DNA of 64,000 bases. Source: Rubrivivax sp. Its GTDB lineage: Bacteria; Pseudomonadota; Gammaproteobacteria; Burkholderiales; Burkholderiaceae_C. The translations under genes and the position numbers were made by a program. The stretch spans positions 48,933 to 112,932 of the forward strand of contig JADYZZ010000091.1 in NCBI GenBank assembly GCA_020852865.1. Direction: 5' to 3'. Positions 1 through 10,222 of this stretch are shown here, one piece after another. The notes under the pieces were generated by a model that was not told the origin of the DNA, did no database searches, and saw nothing but the letters and a program-made list of their open reading frames with translations. The first letter of the stretch is position 1. Each line of letters opens with the position of its first letter.

Positions 1-806
1 CCGCCGCGGCCGAGCAGGTGCTCGCGGCGGCGGCGCGCGCCGGCGTCACGCCCGGGGTGCTGATCGAGATCGACGTCGACGGACACCGCGCCGGCGTGCC
101 GCCCGAGGCGCCGCAGCTGCTCGACATCGGCCGGCTGCTGGCCGGCGCCGGCGCGCTGGCCGGCGTGCTCACCCATTGCGGCGGCAGCTACGACTGCCGC
201 AGCGCCGCCGAGCTCGAAGCGATGGCCGAGCAGGAGCGCGCGCGCTGCGTGCACGCCGCCGAGCGGCTGCGCGCGTCCGGCCTGCCCTGCGACAGCGTGA
301 GCGTGGGCTCGACGCCGACGGCGCACTGCGCGCGTTCCCTCGACGGCGTGACCGAGGTGCGCGCCGGCGTCTACGTCTTCCACGATCTCGTGATGGCCGG
401 CATCGGCGTGTGCCGGCCCGAGGACATCGCGCTGTCGGTGCTGGGCACCGTCATCGGCCACCAGCGCGACAAGGGCTGGATACTGATCGACGCGGGCTGG
501 ATGGCGCTCAGCCGCGACCGCGGCACGCAGGCCCAGCCGCTCGACCAGGGCTACGGCGTGGTCTGCGACGAAGCCGGCGTCGTCCTCGAGGGCTGGATCG
601 TCGCGCAGGCCAACCAGGAGCACGGCATCGTCGCGCACCGCGGCGGCGCGGCCGCTGCCGGCGACGTGGCCGCGCGCTTTGCGCTCGGCACGCGGCTGCG
701 CGTGCTGCCCAACCACGCCTGCGCCACCGCCGCGCAGCACGCGCGCTACGCGGTAGTCGAAGGCGACGCGGTGCGGCATGTCTGGCCGCGCTTCAACGGT
801 TGGTGA
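1..806 (+). CDS. D-threonine aldolase / D-serine dehydratase-like PLP enzyme (5' truncated)
   Basis: The frame is open from the window edge (codons start at base 3), so only about 267 C-terminal residues are visible and the true start lies outside. The alanine-racemase-type barrel part carries the glycine/HCGGSY segment, and near the C-terminus LPNHACAT supplies the His and Cys that bind Zn in the DSD1/D-threonine aldolase family. The N-terminal PLP lysine is not in view. The family cleaves D-threonine or dehydrates D-serine/D-threo-hydroxyaspartate in the cytoplasm; which substrate applies cannot be read here. A RidA-family gene starts 26 bases downstream, which fits an enzyme that releases reactive enamine or imine products. 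Family assignment is confident, substrate is not. Confidence 0.85.
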   Translation, partial: AAAEQVLAAAARAGVTPGVLIEIDVDGHRAGVPPEAPQLLDIGRLLAGAGALAGVLTHCGGSYDCRSAAELEAMAEQERARCVHAAERLRASGLPCDSVSVGSTPTAHCARSLDGVTEVRAGVYVFHDLVMAGIGVCRPEDIALSVLGTVIGHQRDKGWILIDAGWMALSRDRGTQAQPLDQGYGVVCDEAGVVLEGWIVAQANQEHGIVAHRGGAAAAGDVAARFALGTRLRVLPNHACATAAQHARYAVVEGDAVRHVWPRFNGW

Positions 807-832
807 GCGGCCCACGCCGCGCGGCACTGGCC

Positions 833-1219
833 ATGGACGATTTGCGCACCGTCGAGGCGCCGGCCCTGGCTGCGCCCGGCGGCCACTACAGCCACGCCGC
901 GGTCGCCGGCGGCCTGGTGTTCGTGGCCGGCCAGCTGCCGATCGCGCCCGACGGCCGCAAACTCGGCGACGCGCCGTTCGACCTGCAGGCGCGCCAGGTG
1001 CTGGCCAACCTGCAGGCCGCGCTCGAAGCCGCGGGCTCCTCGCCGGCGCGGCTCGTGCAGGTGCGCGTGTACCTCACCGACCTCGCGCATTGGCCTGCGT
1101 TCGACGCGCTGTACGCGCAGTGGCTGGGCGCGCACCGTCCGGCACGCGCGGTGGTGCCCGTGCCGGCGCTGCACTACGGCTTGCTGCTCGAGGTGGAGGC
1201 GGTGGCGGCGGCCGGCTGA
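833..1219 (+). CDS. RidA family enamine/imine deaminase
   Basis: A 128-residue protein, the usual size of a RidA (YjgF/YER057c/UK114) subunit. It shows the family features GGLVFVAGQLP near residue 23, the QVRVYLTDL strand and PARAVVPVPAL with the conserved arginine, then a glutamate in LLEVEAVAA. RidA hydrolyses 2-aminoacrylate and related enamines formed by PLP enzymes, protecting other PLP enzymes from inactivation. The ATG at 833 was chosen because the family begins close to it; longer extensions upstream are alanine/arginine-rich shadow sequence. It is probably co-transcribed with the PLP enzyme ending at 806, a functional pairing that makes biochemical sense (inference). Confidence 0.88.
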   Translation: MDDLRTVEAPALAAPGGHYSHAAVAGGLVFVAGQLPIAPDGRKLGDAPFDLQARQVLANLQAALEAAGSSPARLVQVRVYLTDLAHWPAFDALYAQWLGAHRPARAVVPVPALHYGLLLEVEAVAAAG

Positions 1220-1239
1220 CCAGGTCCGACGCCTGCGCG

Positions 1240-2013
1240 CTAAGCCGCTGCATAGTCGCCCGGGTCCGACCCGATCGGCCGACGCCTGAACAACCAGACG
1301 AGCATCGCAAGGCCTGCTGCGGTCATCGACAAGCTCGATGGCCCGGGTACCGGCGCAGTGGCGTAGAAGGCGCCGCCGACGCTGCTCGAATGGATACGGC
1401 TTGGGTCCGAGAACGGCAGCGAGTCGAACATCGTCATCGACGGTTGCCACTGGTAGCTGGCATTCGGGTTCTGCGCCGTGAACAACCAGTTCGCACGGAA
1501 GTCGCCCTGGACGTCGAGCATTGCGCCTGCGAAAGCGAGTCCTGCGCTGGCTGGGGAGACCAGCGCCAGCGGATGGTTCGCCGTGTCGGTGACGGTCAAG
1601 GTGTAACGCGTTCCAATGCTCTTCTGCGTGCAGGTGTAGATGCAGTTGTAGCGCACCGTCGTCGTGCCCGACCAGACCGCGATGCCGCCGCCAAGGTTGC
1701 TCGCACCCGCGTCGAACGTGAGCTGCCCGGGGCTGCCGTCCATGCTCAGCGTCGGGCCGGTGGGGTCGAACGTCGGCCATGGCACGTAATTGCCCACCGT
1801 GTAGTAGAGCTTGTCGTAGGCTGCGTGGTCGAAGCTGCCGAGGTTCCATGTGATGCCGCCGCCCGTCGCCGGAGTACCACTGCTCGAAGCGCTGTTCCCC
1901 CCGGGCGCCGGATACGGTGCAAGCGTCGGCACCGATGCACCAACGCCGCCGTGAATTCCCATGGCCAACGCCGCCATACCTGCCAGGCGGAACATCCAGT
2001 TCTGTGCGTTCAT
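1240..2013 (-). CDS. PEP-CTERM sorting domain protein
   Basis: A 257-residue secreted protein of otherwise unknown function. An N-terminal signal peptide (about residues 1-26, hydrophobic core AGMAALAMGIHGG) is followed by a Gly/Ser/Thr-rich body. The C-terminus has the tripartite sorting signal: a PVPGPSSLS variant of the VPEP motif, a hydrophobic segment TAAGLAMLVWLF and a basic RRR cluster. Such proteins are processed by an exosortase in exopolysaccharide-producing Gram-negatives; none is in this window. A perfect AGGAGG ribosome site (2019-2024) precedes the ATG. The tail after RRR is longer than usual (about 10 residues). The gene converges on ridA with only 20 bases between them. Confidence 0.8.
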   Translation of the reverse strand: MNAQNWMFRLAGMAALAMGIHGGVGASVPTLAPYPAPGGNSASSSGTPATGGGITWNLGSFDHAAYDKLYYTVGNYVPWPTFDPTGPTLSMDGSPGQLTFDAGASNLGGGIAVWSGTTTVRYNCIYTCTQKSIGTRYTLTVTDTANHPLALVSPASAGLAFAGAMLDVQGDFRANWLFTAQNPNASYQWQPSMTMFDSLPFSDPSRIHSSSVGGAFYATAPVPGPSSLSMTAAGLAMLVWLFRRRPIGSDPGDYAAA

Positions 2014-2028
2014 GGCTGCCTCCTCATG

Positions 2029-2047
2029 CCGGCGCGACGTGCGCCGG
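2029..2047 (-). promoter_or_regulatory. Hairpin just upstream of the PEP-CTERM gene's ribosome site
   Basis: A perfect 7-bp inverted repeat, CCGGCGC and GCGCCGG around GACGT, lies five bases upstream of the AGGAGG ribosome site in the leader of the PEP-CTERM gene. It could modulate translation or stabilise the 5' end, but in DNA this GC-rich short hairpins also arise by chance. Confidence 0.3.
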
Positions 2048-2099
2048 ATCCTTGCTGTCCCGGACGCTTGGCCAACAAGGCCACCGATGGCAGCCGACT

Positions 2100-2115
2100 C
2101 TAGGAGCGTGGGCGG
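2100..2115 (+). repeat. Dispersed 16-bp element CTAGGAGCGTGGGCGG, copy 1
   Basis: Exact copy of the 16-base element found six times in this window. This one lies in the 178-base gap between the start of the PEP-CTERM gene and the end of the downstream GNAT gene (both minus strand). Function unknown. Confidence 0.7.
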
Positions 2116-2191
2116 GGCGCCGCATCGTCAAATCTCGCGATGCCTGCATAGGCGCCCAGCGCTCGGCGAGCGCAGGCACGGCAGGGGCAAG

Positions 2192-2719
2192 TCACTCCAG
2201 GCCGAGCGCCACGCGCGCCTGGTACTCGCGGTCGAGCATGCTCATCACCACCAGCGAGTCGTAGCCGGCCGATTCGTCCGGGCCGACGATGCGCACGCTC
2301 TCGCGCAGCCGGCCCTCCTCGACGAAGCCCTCGCTCGCGTAGAGCGCCAGCGCGCGCGTGTTGAGCTGCTTGACGTCGAGCCAGAAGCGGTGCGCGTGCA
2401 AGTCGCCGAAGGCCATGCGCGCGAGCAGGCGCACGCAGGCACGCCCCAGGCCCTGGCCCTGGCCCTCGCGCGCCAGCACCATGCGCTTGAGCTCGACGCT
2501 GCGGTGCCGGTTGCGGCAGCCCTGCAAGATGACGAATCCGTCGCGCGCGCCGTCGGCGCCGGCCTCGACGATGAAATGCCTGAAGTCGGGAATGCGCAGC
2601 GCGGCCTCGTGCTGGGTGCGCTCCCAGGGCGTGATGAAAGGCAGGTTGCGGCTGTCGGTCTCGACCTGGACGACGAAATCGAGATCCGAAAGCATCGTCG
2701 GGCGCAGCCGCAGCGGCAC
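2192..2719 (-). CDS. GNAT family N-acetyltransferase (RimJ/RimL-like)
   Basis: Predicted acetyl-CoA-dependent acetyltransferase of 175 residues. The fold is recognised by the opening LRLRPTMLSDLDFV strand/helix, the acetyl-CoA loop region EGQGQGLGRACVRLL and the closing LDVKQLNTRALALYASEGF signature. Substrate unknown. An in-frame ATG at 2761 exists, but the extra residues it adds (MIPMVTGSEP) are simply the translation of a dispersed palindromic repeat at 2739-2788, and the same peptide is encoded by the copy at 30639-30688. The GTG at 2719 is therefore preferred, with the ATG at 2695 as the next possibility. The gene follows parE on the same strand, separated by the repeat. Confidence 0.8.
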   Translation of the reverse strand: MPLRLRPTMLSDLDFVVQVETDSRNLPFITPWERTQHEAALRIPDFRHFIVEAGADGARDGFVILQGCRNRHRSVELKRMVLAREGQGQGLGRACVRLLARMAFGDLHAHRFWLDVKQLNTRALALYASEGFVEEGRLRESVRIVGPDESAGYDSLVVMSMLDREYQARVALGLE

Positions 2720-2738
2720 GCCCCGGGCCGCCGGCTCA

Positions 2739-2786
2739 GAGCCCGTGACCATAGGAATCACGCTCGCGCTTCACGGCTTCACAGGC

Positions 2787-2788
<2 letters not shown>
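2739..2788. repeat. Palindromic dispersed repeat, copy A
   Basis: Fifty bases bounded by GAGCC and GGCTC; the right arm reads CTTCACAGGCTC and the left GAGCCCGTGACC, with a partly decayed interior. It has the same length and borders as the copy at 30639-30688 and is related to the one at 54461-54590. Its right edge coincides with the TGA stop of parE (2787-2789), so it sits in the parE 3' end before the GNAT gene. Likely forms a hairpin in the transcript. Confidence 0.65.
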
Positions 2789-4772
<1,984 letters not shown>

Positions 4773-4814
4773 CTAGGGAGCGGGGCGCGGGCTCCCGAAC
4801 GCGCCCGCCGCGGC

Positions 4815-6071
4815 TCACGCGCCGTAGCGCGCCATCGCCAGGCCGGCGACGTCGATCGCCGGCGCGCGCCCGGCCACGAGGTCGGCGATCACGCGCCCGG
4901 TGCCGGCCGCCATCGTCCAGCCCAGGGTGCCGTGGCCGGTTGCGAGCAGCAAGTTGGCGTAGGGCGTGGCGCCGACGATCGGCGTGCCGTCGGGCGTCAT
5001 CGGCCGCAGGCCGCACCAGAAGCTGGCCCGGGCCAGATCGCCGCCGCGCGGAAACAGGTCGCTCAGCACATGCTCGAGCGTGGCACGGCGCGCCGGCCGC
5101 AGCGCGAGGCTGTAGCCGGCCAGCTCGGCGGTGCCGCCGACGCGGATGCGCTCGCCCAGGCGCGTGACCGCGACCTTGTGCGTCTCGTCCATCACGGTCG
5201 ACTCGGGCGCGCCGGCGCGGTCGGTGATCGGCACCGTGATCGAGTAGCCCTTGACCGGATAGACCGGGATGCGCAGCCCGAGCGGGCGCAGCATGCGGGC
5301 CGACCAGCTGCCCAGCGCCAGCACGTAGCGCCCGGCCGTCAGCGTGCCCGCGCCGGTGCGCACGCCGGCGATGCGCCCGCCGTCGCGCTCGAGCCCTTCG
5401 ATCGTGGTGCCGAAGCGAAAGCGCACGCCGAGCGCACGCGCCATCTCGGCCAGCCGCTCGGTGTAGAGGAAACAGTCGCCGGTCTCGTCGTCGGGCAGGC
5501 GCAAAGCACCGACGAACTTGTGCTGCGTAAGCGCGAGTGCCGGCTCGACGCGGCAGAAGCCCGCGCGGTCGAGCACCTCGAAGGGCACGCCGTAGCGCCT
5601 GAGCACCTCGACGTCGGCGCCGATGCCGTCGAGCTGCTCCGGTGTGCGGAACAGCTGCAGCGTGCCGCGCGTGCGCTCGTCGTACCTGATGCCGGTTTCG
5701 GCGCGCAGCGCCTCGAGGCAGTCGCGGCTGTACTCGGCCAGCGGCACCATGCGGCCCTTGTTGCGCGCATAGGCGCGCGCGTTGCAGTTGGCCAGCATCG
5801 CCAGGCCCCAGCGCCACATCGCCGGGTCGAGCAGCGGCCAGATGACGAGCGGGCTGTGCTTCATCAGCATCCACTTGATGGCCTTGGCCGGCACGCCCGG
5901 GCCGGCCCAGGGCGCGCTGTAGCCCGGGCTCACCTCGCCGGCGTTGGCGTAGCTCGTTTCCAAGGCCGGCCCCGGCTGGCGTTCGAGCACCTCGACCTCG
6001 TGGCCGTCGCGCGCCAGGTAGTACGCGATCGAGGTGCCGATCACCCCGCTGCCCAGCACCAGCACCTTCAT
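4815..6071 (-). CDS. dadA: D-amino acid dehydrogenase small subunit
   Basis: FAD-dependent membrane-associated oxidase of the DAO family that oxidatively deaminates D-amino acids (D-alanine in the classical pathway) and feeds electrons to the respiratory chain. The 418-residue protein opens with the dinucleotide fold [20 protein letters not shown], has the typical [16 protein letters not shown] block near residue 45 and a C-terminal [10 protein letters not shown] segment. The ATG at 6071 was chosen because the FAD fold begins at once (MKVLVLGSG); an upstream in-frame start would add a non-homologous extension. It stands alone, 54 bases upstream of parE on the same strand. The nearby D-amino-acid PLP enzyme and RidA suggest local D-amino-acid metabolism, which is inference. 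Confidence 0.92.
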   Translation of the reverse strand: MKVLVLGSGVIGTSIAYYLARDGHEVEVLERQPGPALETSYANAGEVSPGYSAPWAGPGVPAKAIKWMLMKHSPLVIWPLLDPAMWRWGLAMLANCNARAYARNKGRMVPLAEYSRDCLEALRAETGIRYDERTRGTLQLFRTPEQLDGIGADVEVLRRYGVPFEVLDRAGFCRVEPALALTQHKFVGALRLPDDETGDCFLYTERLAEMARALGVRFRFGTTIEGLERDGGRIAGVRTGAGTLTAGRYVLALGSWSARMLRPLGLRIPVYPVKGYSITVPITDRAGAPESTVMDETHKVAVTRLGERIRVGGTAELAGYSLALRPARRATLEHVLSDLFPRGGDLARASFWCGLRPMTPDGTPIVGATPYANLLLATGHGTLGWTMAAGTGRVIADLVAGRAPAIDVAGLAMARYGA

Positions 6072-6114
6072 GTCGCCCCCTGCACGCCGCCGCGCCGCCT
6101 CGATGGGCGGCACT

Positions 6115-6130
6115 CTAGGAGCGTGGACGG
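6115..6130 (+). repeat. Dispersed 16-bp element, copy 2 (one mismatch)
   Basis: CTAGGAGCGTGGACGG, one base different from the consensus, lies 43 bases upstream of the dadA start and 36 bases upstream of the decayed MFS gene, between the two divergent units. Confidence 0.65.
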
Positions 6131-6166
6131 CCGGCGACGGCCAGGGTTTTCCAAGCCAATGGCGCG

Positions 6167-6648
6167 ATGAATCGAGCCGCGCCGCGCGACCGGCTGTCGA
6201 TGACGCAGGTGCTGCCGTGCAGCGCGGCCGTCGTCACGCCGAGCATGGGCATCCGCCACGGCTTCGGACTGTGCCTGCAGCCGATCGCCATGGAGCGCGG
6301 CTGGGCGTGGTGCAGAGCGGCACCACCTACGCCGTCATCTACGGCGTCATCACGCGCCGGGTCGATCCGGCGCGGCGTTCCTGGGCGATGGGCGTGACGG
6401 CGGCGGCCGGCTCGTTCGGCCAGTTCCCGATGGTTCCGGTGGAGAGCTGACTGATCGGCAGCGCAGGCTGGGCCAACGCGCTCTACGTCCTCGGCCTGGC
6501 CGCGCTCGCGATGCTGCCGCTGGCCTTCGGCCTGCGCGAGCCGGCGTCGGCCGGCGCCGCCGCCGGCCAGCACCGGAGCGTGGGTGGCGCGCTGCGCGAG
6601 GCCTTCGCCTACCCGAGCCTCAGGCTGCCGACGGCCGGCTGCTCCGTC
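6167..6648 (+). pseudogene. Decayed duplicate of the MFS transporter gene at 9002
   Basis: The sequence matches the 5' half of the intact MFS gene nearly base for base, starting about 40 bases before the ATG and running to the equivalent of about 9688. Three lesions are visible: about 202 bases (equivalent to 9140-9341) are missing at the join GCGGCTGG/GCGTGG, which shifts the frame; a TGG tryptophan codon has become TGA at 6448-6450 (GAGAGCTGA against GAGAGCTGG); and homology stops near 6648, so the second half of the gene is absent. Residual peptides include [11 protein letters not shown] in one frame and RSWAMGVTAAAGSFGQF in another. No intact product is expected. Confidence 0.88.
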
Positions 6649-6751
6649 CGGGCGCGGACCGCACGCCCCCACCGCGCCGGCCGCCGATGGCGCCGCCGGC
6701 AGCGCAGATGCGCGTGCCAAGGGCGAGCGCGCGCCTCGGGCGCCGCGGCGA

Positions 6752-7810
6752 TCAGCCGACCCGCGCCAGTTCCTCCCGGTAAGGGGTCGCGACGGGCCGT
6801 GTCATCAGGCCCGGGGGCGCGGCGCAGACGACGGGGATCGCGTTGATCACCGCGCCGGCCACCGCGATCTGCTCGGCGGAGGTGGGCGTGCGGTCGCCGG
6901 CGCGCTTTTCCAGGTCCACCGCCATGCGCACCCCGGGCTGGCCCTCGACGTGGATGCGCCACAGCGGCGGGCGCGGGTCGTCCAGGTGCGCGGTCTCGAG
7001 GAACCAGTGAATGGTCATCGTGATCCGCGGCTGCCCGCCGACGATTCCGCGCCAGCGCCAGTTGAAGTGGCTCGCTCGCCCCGCCGGCATCGACCCGGCA
7101 GCGAAGTGAAGCTCCCGGGTCGCCGCGAAGACGCGGTGCTCGGTGTCGATGCGCTCGAGCGTCATCCCGAGCTGCTCGGCCATCGCCGCCAGCGTCTCCG
7201 CGTACATGGCGTTCAGCGCGGCGGTCGGTCCCCACTCGGGCTGGTTCGGATCGATCGCCTGCGGATCGGCCCCGAAGCCGAGGGCGTCGAACAGGTATGC
7301 CGGATTGCGCACCAGCCGGCAGTCCGCGCTCTCGATGACCTCGACGTGGTCGATCGCCGCGCAGACCCCGGTGGCGACCAGCGCGAGCTGCTCGCCCGCG
7401 AAGCCCGGGTTCAGGCCGGCGTTCATCAGCGTCGTGCCGCCCTTGGCGCAGGCGGCCTCCAGCGCCGCCTGCCGCTCGCCGCCCCAGTACTGCGGACGGC
7501 TGTAGCCGTTGATGCTGATGACGTTCTTGCCCGAGGCCAGCAGCCGGACGATGTCGGCGTCGTGCGTCTGCGGCGTCAACCGCGCGGCGTGGATCACGAC
7601 GTCGGCGTCGAGCGCGAGGATCTCGTCGACGTCGCGCGTGGCAAGCACGCCGGTCGGCGGCCGGCGCGCGATCTCGCCGGCGTCGCGGCCGGCCTTGGCC
7701 TCGCCGTAGACGTACACGCCGACGAGCTCCATTGCCGGGTGATCGATCACGGCACGCAGGCAGTTCTTGCCCATGCCGCCGGTCGCCCACTGTATGACGC
7801 GGTACTTCAC
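6752..7810 (-). CDS. NAD(P)-dependent dehydrogenase of the dihydrodipicolinate reductase / 2,4-diaminopentanoate dehydrogenase-like family
   Basis: A 352-residue protein with an N-terminal Rossmann fold, YRVIQWATGGMGKNCLRAVI, followed by a DapB-like C-terminal domain; the segment NAGLNPGFAGEQL is typical of the diaminopentanoate dehydrogenase-like group. Substrate is unknown. The GTG at 7810 is preferred because a strong GGAGGA ribosome site sits seven bases before it and the fold starts immediately; the longer open frame upstream is Arg/Pro-rich and overlaps the neighbouring gene. It follows the enoyl-CoA hydratase gene by 16 bases on the same strand, so the two are almost certainly one operon, probably for catabolism of an acyl-CoA or amino compound. 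That role is inference. Confidence 0.78.
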   Translation of the reverse strand: MKYRVIQWATGGMGKNCLRAVIDHPAMELVGVYVYGEAKAGRDAGEIARRPPTGVLATRDVDEILALDADVVIHAARLTPQTHDADIVRLLASGKNVISINGYSRPQYWGGERQAALEAACAKGGTTLMNAGLNPGFAGEQLALVATGVCAAIDHVEVIESADCRLVRNPAYLFDALGFGADPQAIDPNQPEWGPTAALNAMYAETLAAMAEQLGMTLERIDTEHRVFAATRELHFAAGSMPAGRASHFNWRWRGIVGGQPRITMTIHWFLETAHLDDPRPPLWRIHVEGQPGVRMAVDLEKRAGDRTPTSAEQIAVAGAVINAIPVVCAAPPGLMTRPVATPYREELARVG

Positions 7811-7826
7811 GCTCGCTCCTCCGATC

Positions 7827-8780
7827 TCACTTCGATCGCGCGGCGCGGCCGGCCGCCCGCGGCGACGCCGTGCGACGCGCCCCCGCGGCGGGCCGCGCGG
7901 CCGGCACCGTCCGCTCGCGCCGCGCGGTGCTGCGGCGCGCACCCTTGTGCTCGGTCGCGCCGCTCTTGGCGAGGAACTTCCTGGCGTAGCGCTCGTAGTC
8001 GCCCGACTGCAGCGACAACCCGCACATCAGCACTTCCTGCTCGAGCCCTTCCTGCAACGGCAACTCCTGCGCCTTGGTCATCAGGATCTTGGTGAGCTTG
8101 ATGGCGCTCGCCGAGTAGCGCGAAACCTGCCGCGCCAGCGCTTCGGCTTCCTCCATCAGGCGCTCGGCCGGCACCACCTGATTGACGAGGCCCAGGCGGC
8201 AGGCTTCCTGCGCCGGAATCAGCTCGGCCTTGAGCAGCAGCTCGGTGGCGCGGCGCCTGCCCAGCACGCGCGGCGCCAGCTGCGTCGACGAGCCGATCGG
8301 ACAGATGCCGACCTTCACGTCGCCCTGCGCGAACGTGGCGTGCTCGGCGGCGAGAACGAAGTCCATCGCGTACAGGTACTCGGCGATGTAGCAGATGCCG
8401 TTGACGGCGGCGATCGCGACCTTGCCGGAATTGAGCAGCGTCTTGCAGGTCTGCTGGGTGGCGATGAGCCGGCGCGACATCGCCAGCTCCAGGTACTTGC
8501 CGTCCCACATCAGCGCCTGCACCGGGTCCTCGGCGACCAGCTTGCGCTGCGCGGGGCCGCGCACCGCGACCGCGACGTCGTCACCCACGGACCAGGCGCG
8601 TCCCTTGCCGGTGAAGATGATCGCCCGCACCTTCGGGTCCTGGTCGCAGTCGTTGACCAGGTCGTCGAGCAGGTAGTAGTCCATCGGCCGGAAGGCGTTG
8701 AGAACCTTCGGGCGGTTGAACGTGATGTAGGCGATGCCCTTGCGCTTCTCGAGAAGGATCGCGTCGCTGCGTGCTGCCAA
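7827..8780 (-). CDS. Enoyl-CoA hydratase/isomerase family protein with basic C-terminal tail
   Basis: Crotonase-fold protein of about 317 residues. The first 270 show the family layout: ITFNRPKVLNAF at the start, the oxyanion-hole region FTGKGRAWSVGDD and INGICYIAEYL-type second loop. The usual P-E pair carrying the first catalytic glutamate reads GD (FAQGDVKVGICP), while the glutamate in RRATELLL is kept, so the reaction may differ from simple hydration. The last 45 or so residues are an Ala/Arg/Pro-rich basic tail absent from ordinary crotonases. AGGAGA lies six bases before a TTG at 8780, better placed than for the GTG two codons upstream at 8786, so TTG is chosen. First gene of the operon with the dehydrogenase. 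Confidence 0.8.
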   Translation of the reverse strand: MAARSDAILLEKRKGIAYITFNRPKVLNAFRPMDYYLLDDLVNDCDQDPKVRAIIFTGKGRAWSVGDDVAVAVRGPAQRKLVAEDPVQALMWDGKYLELAMSRRLIATQQTCKTLLNSGKVAIAAVNGICYIAEYLYAMDFVLAAEHATFAQGDVKVGICPIGSSTQLAPRVLGRRRATELLLKAELIPAQEACRLGLVNQVVPAERLMEEAEALARQVSRYSASAIKLTKILMTKAQELPLQEGLEQEVLMCGLSLQSGDYERYARKFLAKSGATEHKGARRSTARRERTVPAARPAAGARRTASPRAAGRAARSK

Positions 8781-8811
8781 TTTCACTCTCCTGCGTTGGC
8801 CCGCTCGTCAA

Positions 8812-8824
8812 TTGCATTATGCAA
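8812..8824. promoter_or_regulatory. Perfect 13-bp palindrome TTGCATTATGCAA, candidate operator
   Basis: A strikingly AT-rich perfect palindrome (TTGCAT-T-ATGCAA) in otherwise about 70% GC DNA, 32 bases upstream of the enoyl-CoA hydratase start and within the 221-base divergent gap to the MFS gene. Its size and symmetry suit a MarR- or GntR-type dimer. No regulator gene of that type is adjacent, so the ligand and protein are unknown. Confidence 0.5.
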
Positions 8825-9001
8825 CTGATACGCCGCACGAGCACTGCCCGGCCGGGCCATGCGGCCGGCGCGGCAGGCGTCTCGAGCGACCGCCGGGCAG
8901 CAGCAACCGTCATGTCGCCGCCACCGCCGTCGGTTCGATGACGAGGCACTGCAGCGCTGCCGCAGCCGGTGACGGGCCGCGATTTCCAAGACAATCCCCG
9001 C

Positions 9002-10222
9002 ATGAATCAAGCTTCGACGCCGGCTCGGCTATCGATGACGCAGGTGCTGCTGTGCGGCGCAGCCGTCGTCACGCTGAGCATGGGCATCCGCCACGGCTTC
9101 GGGCTGTGGCTGCAGCCGATCACCATGGAGCGCGGCTGGACGCGCGAGACCTTCGCCTTCGCGCTGGCGGTGCAGAACCTGGCCTGGGGCCTGGCCGGCC
9201 CGCTGGCCGGCGGCCTGGCCGACCGCTACGGCGCCTGGCGCGTGCTCATCGCAGGCGGCGTGCTGTACGCGCTGGGCCTCGTCACGATGGCGCTCGCCAC
9301 CTCGGGGCTGGCCTTCACGGGCAGCGCCGGCTTGCTGCTCGGCGTGGCGCAGAGCGGCACCACCTACGCCGTGATCTACGGCGTCATCGCACGCCAGGTC
9401 GACCCGGCGCGGCGCTCCTGGGCGATGGGCGTGACGGCGGCGGCCGGCTCGTTCGGCCAGTTCCTGATGGTGCCGCTGGAGAGCTGGCTGATCGGCAGCG
9501 CGGGCTGGGCCAACGCGCTCTTCGTGCTCGGCCTGGCCGCGCTGGCCATGCTGCCGCTGGCCCTCGGGCTGCGCGAGCCGGCGCCGGCCGGCGCCGCCGC
9601 CGGCGAGCACCAGAGCGTGGGCGCCGCGCTGCGCGAGGCCTTCGCCTATCCGAGCTTCCGGCTGCTGACGGCCGGCTACTTCGTCTGCGGCTTCCAGGTC
9701 GTGTTCATCGGCGTGCACATGCCGAGCTACCTCCGGGACAAGGGCCTGGGCCCCGAGGTGGCGACGGTGGCGCTGATGCTGATCGGCCTGTTCAACGTCT
9801 TCGGCACCTACGGCGCAGGTGTGCTCGGCCAGCGCCTGGCGCGGCGCCATATCCTGGCCGCGATCTACCTGCTGCGCTCGGCCGCGATCGTGCTGTTCCT
9901 GTGGGCGCCGCTCACGCCCTCGAGCGTGTACCTGTTCGCGGCGACGATGGGGCTGCTGTGGCTGTCGACCGTGCCGCCCACCAACGCCATCGTCGCGCAG
10001 ATCTTCGGCGTGCAGTACATGAGCATGCTGGGCGGCCTCGTCTTTCTCAGCCACCAGCTGGGCAGCTTCCTCGGCGTGTGGCTGGGCGGCAGGCTGTACG
10101 ACGCCACCGGCAGCTACGACCTCGTCTGGTGGATCTCGATCGCGCTCGGGGTGTTCGCCGCGCTCGTCAACCTGCCGGTGCGCGAGACGGCCATCGCGCG
10201 CACGGCGCCCGGTGCGGCATGA
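9002..10222 (+). CDS. MFS transporter
   Basis: Inner-membrane secondary transporter of 406 residues with about 12 hydrophobic segments. The loop 2-3 signature GGLADRYGAWRVLIAGG is the MFS motif, and the second half repeats the pattern. The overall look is that of the oxalate/formate antiporter-like or aromatic-acid group (MGIRHGFGLWLQPI near the N-terminus), but the substrate cannot be read. The ATG at 9002 matches the start conserved in the decayed copy at 6167. The gene is divergent from the enoyl-CoA hydratase operon and overlaps the next small gene by 4 bases (ATGA). A partial duplicate lies 2.8 kb upstream, so this locus has been rearranged. Confidence 0.9.
   Translation: MNQASTPARLSMTQVLLCGAAVVTLSMGIRHGFGLWLQPITMERGWTRETFAFALAVQNLAWGLAGPLAGGLADRYGAWRVLIAGGVLYALGLVTMALATSGLAFTGSAGLLLGVAQSGTTYAVIYGVIARQVDPARRSWAMGVTAAAGSFGQFLMVPLESWLIGSAGWANALFVLGLAALAMLPLALGLREPAPAGAAAGEHQSVGAALREAFAYPSFRLLTAGYFVCGFQVVFIGVHMPSYLRDKGLGPEVATVALMLIGLFNVFGTYGAGVLGQRLARRHILAAIYLLRSAAIVLFLWAPLTPSSVYLFAATMGLLWLSTVPPTNAIVAQIFGVQYMSMLGGLVFLSHQLGSFLGVWLGGRLYDATGSYDLVWWISIALGVFAALVNLPVRETAIARTAPGAA

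Noticed and set aside
2720..2761. N-terminal extension of the GNAT protein from the ATG at 2761
   Set aside because: The extra residues are encoded by the dispersed palindromic repeat; the same peptide appears at an unrelated copy near 30650.
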